A DNA stretch of 64,000 bases from Pseudomonas fulva. GTDB taxonomy: Bacteria; Pseudomonadota; Gammaproteobacteria; Pseudomonadales; Pseudomonadaceae. Below are positions 58,449 to 64,000 of this stretch, piece by piece. The notes below the pieces were generated by a model that worked only from the letters and a program-made list of their open reading frames with translations, did no database searches and was not told the origin of the DNA. The DNA lies in NCBI RefSeq assembly GCF_015680705.1, contig NZ_JADNYP010000005.1, positions 62,001-126,000 on the forward strand, read 5' to 3'. Position 1 is the stretch's first letter; every line of letters starts with the position of its first letter. Position numbers and translations under genes: made by a program.

Positions 58449-59726
58449 ATGGCTTTTCTCGCACTGGGTATCAATCACAAGACGGCTTCGGTAGACGTCC
58501 GCGAGCGCGTGGCCTTCACGCCCGAGCAGCTGGTCGATGCCCTGCAGCAGCTGTGCCGGCTCACCGGCAGCCGCGAGGCGGCCATCCTGTCGACGTGCAA
58601 CCGCAGCGAGCTCTACCTGGAGCAGGAGCACCTGGGCACCGACGAGGTGCTGCGCTGGCTGGCCGACTACCACCAGCTGAGCCTCGCGGAGCTGCAGGCC
58701 AGCGCCTATGTCCACGAGGAACACGCTGCCGTGCGGCACATGATGCGCGTGGCGTGCGGCCTGGACTCGCTGGTGCTGGGCGAGCCGCAGATTCTTGGTC
58801 AGATGAAGTCGGCCTACGCCGTGGCGCGCGAGGCCGGTACCATCGGCCCGTTGCTGGGGCGACTGTTCCAGGCTACCTTCAATGCCGCCAAGCAGGTGCG
58901 TACCGACACGGCGATCGGCGAGAACCCGGTTTCCGTGGCATTCGCCGCGGTCAGCCTGGCGCGCCAGATCTTCAGCGACCTGGGCCGCAGCCAGGCGCTG
59001 CTGATCGGCGCCGGGGAAACCATCACCCTGGTGGCCCGTCACCTGCACGAGCAGGGCGTGCGACGCATCGTGGTGGCCAACCGGACCCTGGAGCGGGCCA
59101 GCATCCTGGCCGAACAGTTCGGCGCGCATGCCGTGCTGCTGGCCGACATCCCCCAGGAGCTGGCCAACAGCGACATCGTCATCAGCTCCACCGCCAGCCA
59201 GTTGCCGATCCTCGGCAAGGGCGCGGTCGAAAGCGCCTTGAAGCAGCGCCGGCACAAGCCGATCTTCATGGTCGACATCGCCGTGCCGCGAGATATCGAA
59301 CCGCAGGTCGGCGAACTGGACGACGTCTACCTCTACACTGTCGACGACCTGCATGAGGTGGTCGCGGAGAACCTCAAGAGCCGCCAGGGCGCGGCGCAGG
59401 CCGCCGAGGAGCTGGTCAGCGCCGGCTCCGAGGAATTCATGACGCGCTTGCGCGAGCTGGCGGCGGTGGATGTGCTCAAGGCCTACCGCCAGCAAAGCGA
59501 GCGCCTGCGTGACGAAGAACTGCAAAAGGCCCAGCGCCTGCTGGCCAACGGTGGCAATCCGCAGGACGTGCTGGCCCAGCTCGCCCGTGGGCTGACGAAC
59601 AAACTGCTGCACGCCCCCAGCGTGCAGTTGAAGAAGCTTTCGGCCGAAGGTCGCCTCGATGCGCTGGCCATGGCCCAGGAACTCTTTGCCCTCGACGAGG
59701 GCTCCACGGACAAGACCCCGCAATGA
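58449..59726 (+). CDS. hemA: Glutamyl-tRNA reductase
   Basis: 425 aa. First committed step of C5 heme biosynthesis: reduces glutamyl-tRNA to glutamate-1-semialdehyde with NADPH. Catalytic Cys50 is in [11 protein letters not shown]. Other motifs: [17 protein letters not shown], the NADPH fold [16 protein letters not shown], and the C-terminal dimerisation helix. It starts [23 protein letters not shown]. It overlaps prfA by 4 bp, opening the hemA-prfA-prmC-moeB-murI operon. Confidence 0.97.
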   Translation: MAFLALGINHKTASVDVRERVAFTPEQLVDALQQLCRLTGSREAAILSTCNRSELYLEQEHLGTDEVLRWLADYHQLSLAELQASAYVHEEHAAVRHMMRVACGLDSLVLGEPQILGQMKSAYAVAREAGTIGPLLGRLFQATFNAAKQVRTDTAIGENPVSVAFAAVSLARQIFSDLGRSQALLIGAGETITLVARHLHEQGVRRIVVANRTLERASILAEQFGAHAVLLADIPQELANSDIVISSTASQLPILGKGAVESALKQRRHKPIFMVDIAVPRDIEPQVGELDDVYLYTVDDLHEVVAENLKSRQGAAQAAEELVSAGSEEFMTRLRELAAVDVLKAYRQQSERLRDEELQKAQRLLANGGNPQDVLAQLARGLTNKLLHAPSVQLKKLSAEGRLDALAMAQELFALDEGSTDKTPQ

Positions 59727-60805
59727 AAGCGTCGCTGCTGAACAAACTGGACACGCTCCAGGACCGCTTCGAAGAACTGACCGCCCTGCTGGGCGACGCC
59801 GAGGTCATCGCCGACCAGGCCCGATTCCGTGCCCATTCGCGCGAGTACGCCGAGGTCGAGCCGGTGATCGGCGCCTACCAGCAGTGGCGCAAGGTGCAGG
59901 ATGATCTGGAAGGCGCCCAGGCGCTGCTCAAGGACAGCGACCCCGACCTGCGCGAGATGGCCGCCGAGGAAGTGCGCGAGGCCAAGGAGCAGCTGCTCGC
60001 GCTCGAAGGTCGGCTTCAGCGCATGCTGCTGCCCAAGGACCCCAACGACGGACGCAACGTGTTCCTCGAGATCCGTGCCGGGACAGGCGGTGATGAAGCC
60101 GCCATCTTTTCTGGCGACTTGTTCCGCATGTACTCGCGCTATGCGGAGAAGCGCGGCTGGCGCGTCGAGATTCTTTCGGAGAACGAAGGCGAGCACGGCG
60201 GCTACAAGGAGATCATCGCCCGGGTCGAGGGCGACAACGTGTATGCCAAGCTCAAGTTTGAGTCGGGTGCGCACCGTGTGCAGCGGGTTCCGGAAACCGA
60301 ATCCCAGGGCCGCATCCATACCTCGGCATGTACCGTCGCGGTGCTGGCCGAGCCGGATGAGCAGGTGGCCGTCGAGATCAACCCGGCCGACCTGCGGGTC
60401 GACACCTACCGCGCCTCGGGCGCCGGCGGGCAGCACATCAACAAGACCGACTCGGCCATCCGCATCACCCACTTGCCCACCGGTATCGTGGTGGAATGCC
60501 AGGAAGAGCGCTCCCAGCACAAGAACCGGGCGCGTGCCATGTCCTGGCTGTCGGCCAAGCTCAACGACATCCAGACCAGCGCCGCGCAGAATGCCATGGC
60601 CAGCGAGCGCAAGCTGCTGGTCGGTTCCGGCGACCGCTCCGAGCGGATCCGTACCTACAACTATCCGCAGGGTCGGGTCACCGACCACCGTATCAACCTG
60701 ACCCTGTACTCCCTGGATGATATCCTGGCCGGCGGCGTCGACGCCGTCATCGAGCCACTGCTGGCTGAATACCAGGCCGATCAACTGGCCGCACTGGGGG
60801 ATTGA
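59723..60805 (+). CDS. prfA: Peptide chain release factor 1
   Basis: 360 aa, standard length. Decodes UAA/UAG; the GGQ loop [16 protein letters not shown] is the site methylated by PrmC, encoded next door. The PxT-type recognition region is present: [27 protein letters not shown]. Its start overlaps the hemA stop by 4 bp, and its stop ends just before the prmC ATG. The coupling of prfA and prmC is the usual gamma-proteobacterial arrangement. Confidence 0.98.
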   Translation: MKASLLNKLDTLQDRFEELTALLGDAEVIADQARFRAHSREYAEVEPVIGAYQQWRKVQDDLEGAQALLKDSDPDLREMAAEEVREAKEQLLALEGRLQRMLLPKDPNDGRNVFLEIRAGTGGDEAAIFSGDLFRMYSRYAEKRGWRVEILSENEGEHGGYKEIIARVEGDNVYAKLKFESGAHRVQRVPETESQGRIHTSACTVAVLAEPDEQVAVEINPADLRVDTYRASGAGGQHINKTDSAIRITHLPTGIVVECQEERSQHKNRARAMSWLSAKLNDIQTSAAQNAMASERKLLVGSGDRSERIRTYNYPQGRVTDHRINLTLYSLDDILAGGVDAVIEPLLAEYQADQLAALGD

Positions 60806-61636
60806 ATGACCATCATCGCCAGCTTGTTGCGCGGCGCCCAACTGCCCGACTCGCCGACCGCACGGCTGGATGCCGAGCTGCTGCTCGCCCATGCCCTGGG
60901 CAAGTCGCGCAGCTACCTGCACACCTGGCCGGAGCGCATCGTCAGCAGCGAGGCGGCCGAAGCGTTCGCCGAGTACCTGGCGCGTCGCCGGGCCGGCGAA
61001 CCGGTGGCCTATATCCTCGGCCACCAGGGGTTCTGGAAGCTTGACCTGGAAGTCGCCGGGGACACCCTGATCCCGCGGCCGGAAACCGAGCTGCTGGTGG
61101 AGATCGCGCTGCAGCGCGTGCCGGCCGTACCCGCCCGGGTGCTGGATCTTGGTACCGGTAGTGGAGCCATTGCCCTGGCCCTGGCCAGCGAGCGGCCTGC
61201 CTGGCAGGTATTGGCGGTGGATCGTGTCGAGCAGGCCGTCGCCCTGGCCGAGCGCAACCGTCAGCGCCTGCGCCTGGACAACGTCCAGGTCCGCGCCAGC
61301 CATTGGTTCGATGCACTGGCCGGGCAGCGTTTCGGACTGATCGTCAGCAATCCGCCCTACATCGCCGCTGCCGACCCCCATCTGTCTGCCGGGGACGTGC
61401 GCTTCGAACCTAGCAGCGCCCTGGTGGCGGGCCGCGACGGCCTCGATGACCTGCGCGCGATCATCGCCCAAGCCCCGCAACACCTCGAGCCAGGAGGCTG
61501 GCTGATGCTCGAGCATGGCTACGACCAGGGCCAGGCAGTGCGCGAGTTGTTGCTGCGCCAGGGCTTCTGTGAGGTCGACAGCGCTTTGGACCTGGCAGGC
61601 CACGCACGTATCAGCTTCGGGTGCCTGCCATGCTGA
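60806..61636 (+). CDS. prmC: Release factor glutamine methyltransferase
   Basis: 276 aa. Methylates the Gln of the GGQ motif in RF1/RF2 with S-adenosylmethionine. The N-terminal helical domain is followed by the methyltransferase with LIPRPETELLVE, the SAM loop VLDLGTGSGAIALALA and the catalytic NPPY (IVSNPPYIA). ATG 60806 starts at the base after the prfA frame ends. The end overlaps the moeB start by 7 bp. Confidence 0.96.
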   Translation: MTIIASLLRGAQLPDSPTARLDAELLLAHALGKSRSYLHTWPERIVSSEAAEAFAEYLARRRAGEPVAYILGHQGFWKLDLEVAGDTLIPRPETELLVEIALQRVPAVPARVLDLGTGSGAIALALASERPAWQVLAVDRVEQAVALAERNRQRLRLDNVQVRASHWFDALAGQRFGLIVSNPPYIAAADPHLSAGDVRFEPSSALVAGRDGLDDLRAIIAQAPQHLEPGGWLMLEHGYDQGQAVRELLLRQGFCEVDSALDLAGHARISFGCLPC

Positions 61637-62385
61637 GCGACCAGGAGCTGTTGCGCTACAGCCGGCAGATCCTGCTGTCGCAGGTCGACATCGATGGCCA
61701 GTTGCGGCTCAAGCAGGCCAAGGCCCTGATCGTCGGGCTCGGCGGGCTGGGCTCGCCGGTGGCGTTGTACCTGGCAGCCGCCGGGGTAGGCGAGCTGCAC
61801 CTGGCCGACTTCGACACCGTCGACCTGACCAACCTGCAGCGCCAGGTCATCCATGACAATGCCAGCGTCGGCATGAGCAAGGTGGATTCGGCGCTCCAGC
61901 GCCTGCGCGCGATCAACCCGGAGGTCAAGCTGGTCGCCCATCGCCATGCGCTGGACCAGGACTCCCTGGCGGCGACGGTGGCCGCGGTGGACCTGGTGCT
62001 GGACTGCTCCGACAACTTCGGCACGCGCGAGGCGGTCAACGCAGCCTGCATGGCGGGTGGGCGCCCGTTGGTCAGCGGCGCGGCGATCCGCCTGGAGGGC
62101 CAGCTCACGGTCTTCGATCCGCGACGTGACTACAGCCCCTGCTATCACTGCCTGTACGGCCATGGCAGCGAAGCCGAGCTGACCTGCAGCGAAGCCGGCG
62201 TACTTGGCCCGCTGGTCGGTCTGGTCGGTAGCCTGCAAGCGCTGGAAGCATTGAAACTGCTGGCCGGGTTCGGCGAACCGCTGGTGGGCCGGCTGCTGTT
62301 GATCGATGCGCTGGGCACCCGCCTGCGCGAGCTGCGCGTCAAACGCGACCCTGCCTGCCCGGTCTGCGGTTCGCTCCATGAGTGA
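61630..62385 (+). CDS. moeB: Molybdopterin-synthase adenylyltransferase-type protein (MoeB/ThiF family)
   Basis: 251 aa from ATG 61630. E1-like enzyme that adenylates the C-terminus of MoaD or a similar sulphur carrier. The nucleotide fold is [20 protein letters not shown]. The dimer/ATP contacts are [29 protein letters not shown]. Zinc-binding CYHC and CPVC pairs are present. The presence in the hemA operon matches what I recall for Pseudomonas. No other molybdopterin gene is in the window, so a role with another carrier cannot be excluded. Confidence 0.93.
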   Translation: MLSDQELLRYSRQILLSQVDIDGQLRLKQAKALIVGLGGLGSPVALYLAAAGVGELHLADFDTVDLTNLQRQVIHDNASVGMSKVDSALQRLRAINPEVKLVAHRHALDQDSLAATVAAVDLVLDCSDNFGTREAVNAACMAGGRPLVSGAAIRLEGQLTVFDPRRDYSPCYHCLYGHGSEAELTCSEAGVLGPLVGLVGSLQALEALKLLAGFGEPLVGRLLLIDALGTRLRELRVKRDPACPVCGSLHE

Positions 62386-63175
62386 ACGGGCCGCGCCGAT
62401 CGGCGTGATGGACTCTGGCGTGGGCGGCTTGTCGGTGCTGGCCGAAATCCAGCGCCTGCTGCCCGCCGAAACCCTGTTCTACGTGGCCGACGCCGGCCAC
62501 GTCCCCTATGGGGAAAAATCCCCCGACTATATTCGCCAGCGCTGTCGACGCATCGCCACCTTCTTTCGCGAACAAGGCGCCAAGGCCATGGTACTGGCCT
62601 GCAACACGGCTACGGTCGCGGCGGTGGCAGACCTGCGCGAGCGCTATCCCGACTGGCCACTGGTGGGCATGGAGCCGGCCGTCAAGCCTGCCGCGGCGGC
62701 TACCCGCACGGGCGTGGTGGGCGTGCTGGCAACCACCGGTACCCTGCAGAGCGCCAAGTTCGCCGCCTTGCTCGACCGCTTCGCCAGCGACGTGCGGGTG
62801 GTCACCCAACCCTGCCCAGGACTGGTCGAGCTGATCGAGGCGGGCGACCTGCACAGCCAGGCCCTGCATCGATTGCTGCTCGGTTACGTGGAGCCGCTGC
62901 TGGCGGCTGGCGCCGACACGTTGATCCTGGGCTGCACGCATTATCCCTTTTTGCGGACGCTGCTGGCGCGCATGGTGCCTCCACAGGTAGCCATCATCGA
63001 TACTGGCGCGGCGGTGGCGCGCCAGCTGCAACGGCTGCTGGCCCAGCGTTCGCTGCTGGCCGAGGGGCCGGCACAAGCTTCGAGGTTCTGGTCCAGCGGT
63101 GATCTGGACAAGTTCAGGCACGTCCTGCCTTTGTTGTGGAATAAATCTGAAGATGTGCGAAGCTTCGAATTGTAA
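62378..63175 (+). CDS. murI: Glutamate racemase
   Basis: 265 aa. Supplies D-glutamate for peptidoglycan. Both catalytic cysteines are visible: [15 protein letters not shown] and [15 protein letters not shown]. The N-terminal [22 protein letters not shown] provides the catalytic Asp. ATG 62378 overlaps the moeB end by 8 bp. Last gene of the operon; the downstream 110 bp is AT-rich and leads to the PagL-like gene. Confidence 0.96.
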   Translation: MSERAAPIGVMDSGVGGLSVLAEIQRLLPAETLFYVADAGHVPYGEKSPDYIRQRCRRIATFFREQGAKAMVLACNTATVAAVADLRERYPDWPLVGMEPAVKPAAAATRTGVVGVLATTGTLQSAKFAALLDRFASDVRVVTQPCPGLVELIEAGDLHSQALHRLLLGYVEPLLAAGADTLILGCTHYPFLRTLLARMVPPQVAIIDTGAAVARQLQRLLAQRSLLAEGPAQASRFWSSGDLDKFRHVLPLLWNKSEDVRSFEL

Positions 63176-63286
63176 AAAAAGCGTGAAATTTTCATGTAGT
63201 AGCTGAACTATCGTGCCACTACAGATTTCTATTGATCGCTTGATCGAGGCAACACATCAATAACAGCATTGGATAGGACGTTTCTC

Positions 63287-63802
63287 ATGAAGAAACTTTG
63301 CTTGGCGGCGCTTGCCGTTGCAGCTCTGGGGCAGTCGATCGCAGCGCAAGCCGCTGACGTGTCGTTTTCGGTAGGCCAGACTGGCGACTCCACCATGGTC
63401 TATCGCCTTGGCCTGCAGTCGAACTGGGACGCCAGCTGGTGGCAGACCAGCGTCGGTCGCCTGACCGGCTACTGGGATGGTGCCTATACCTACTGGGATG
63501 GCGACAAGACTGCCAGCAACCACAGTCTGTCTTTCGCTCCGGTGTTCGTCTACGAGTTCGGCAACGGTTCGGTCAAGCCTTACATCGAGGCTGGCATCGG
63601 TGTGGCCGCGTTCTCCAGCACCGAGCTGGAAACCAACCAGTTGGGCTCCTCCTTCCAGTTCGAGGACCGCATCGGCTTCGGTCTGCGCTTCGCCGGCGGC
63701 CACGAGCTGAGCGTGCGCGCGATCCATTATTCGAACGCCAGCATCAAGGAGCCCAATGATGGTGTCGAAAGCTACTCGCTGAACTATCGCATGCCGCTCT
63801 GA
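63287..63802 (+). CDS. PagL-like lipid A 3-O-deacylase (acyloxyacyl hydrolase)
   Basis: 171 aa outer-membrane beta-barrel protein. Signal peptide MKKLCLAALAVAALGQSIAAQA, cleaved before ADVSF. Eight-strand pattern of alternating residues. The catalytic His and Ser are in RAIHYSNASIKEPNDG, the PagL signature. The last residue of the mature chain is hydrophobic (RMPL), acceptable but not the usual aromatic terminus. It removes the 3-O-linked acyl chain of lipid A, altering recognition of LPS (family knowledge). It has its own AT-rich upstream region (63165-63270). Confidence 0.88.
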   Translation: MKKLCLAALAVAALGQSIAAQAADVSFSVGQTGDSTMVYRLGLQSNWDASWWQTSVGRLTGYWDGAYTYWDGDKTASNHSLSFAPVFVYEFGNGSVKPYIEAGIGVAAFSSTELETNQLGSSFQFEDRIGFGLRFAGGHELSVRAIHYSNASIKEPNDGVESYSLNYRMPL

Positions 63803-63865
63803 CCTGGCAGGCGAGACCATTGCCGCCTGCGGTAGATACCTTCGACAGTCAGTGGCGATTCCAAG

Positions 63866-64000
63866 GTCCCGAGGCCGCATAGCGGCTCCGGGATCCGCCA
63901 ACCTCCGCGGCTCTGCCTGCCACCACCATCTGTGCATGAGCACCGATCTTTCAAAACCTGCCAGATCCTGAGGCTGCTACGCGCCCATCGCGGCATTGCG
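63866..64000. repeat. REP-like intergenic sequence at the right edge
   Basis: CCGAGGCCGCATAGCGGCTCCGG at about 63869-63891 resembles the palindrome core at 20133. The last bases (AGGCTGCTACGCGCCCATCGCGGC) resemble a dispersed intergenic repeat I recall from P. putida genomes. No gene is supported here. Confidence 0.4.

Overview
The window is chromosomal DNA from a fluorescent Pseudomonas, most likely of the P. putida/entomophila group. It is GC-rich with strongly GC-biased third codon positions. The gene order (ettA-gdhA; fklB, a PA4570-like gene, ispB/rplU-rpmA-obgE-proB-creA; ychF-pth-rplY-prs-tRNA-Gln-ispE-lolB/hemA-prfA-prmC-moeB-murI) is what I recall from Pseudomonas core chromosomes. 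Species assignment is inference; no search was run.

Layout. 1-2917: the 5' part of a membrane-bound multi-PAS GGDEF protein, cut by the window edge. 3.2-6.4 kb: translation factor EttA and NADP-glutamate dehydrogenase. 6.6-9.6 kb: a minus-strand run of DUF3015, DUF4105 and a GreA/GreB-family factor. 9.8-20 kb: a Lon-like protease, small conserved proteins, an FKBP prolyl isomerase, a small gene behind a Fur-box-like site, PhnA, ispB, divergent rplU-rpmA, obgE, proB and creA. 20.3-25 kb: the MksF-MksE-MksB condensin operon without a nuclease gene. 25.2-28 kb: rimI, a beta-carbonic anhydrase, an M15-like peptidase and tRNA-Met. 28.3-38.2 kb: three MFS exporters, the alkylation repair genes alkA and ada, a large MscS-family channel, and a MocR regulator divergent from one of the exporters.

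38.5-48.9 kb is the most unusual part. A soluble four-PAS hybrid histidine kinase, a receiver-AraC regulator and a 7TM-DISM hybrid kinase lie in a row. The second kinase carries a +1 frameshift. It overlaps the start of a TonB-dependent receptor that stops being a receptor within the plug/early barrel region and runs directly, out of frame, into the C-terminal part of a large YDG-repeat adhesin. This looks like a deletion that fused two unrelated surface-protein genes, and the locus appears to be decaying.

49-64 kb is mostly housekeeping: a Cache-type chemoreceptor, then a minus-strand block (hypothetical TPR lipoprotein, lolB, ispE, tRNA-Gln, prs, rplY, pth, ychF). The plus-strand hemA-prfA-prmC-moeB-murI operon follows, and last a PagL-like lipid A deacylase.

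I saw no insertion sequence, integrase, prophage, CRISPR array or classical defence island. The best candidates for follow-up are the receptor/adhesin chimera with its regulators, the Fur-box gene, the Lon-like ATPase with a changed Walker A lysine, and a 45-codon candidate leader ORF before an MFS gene.
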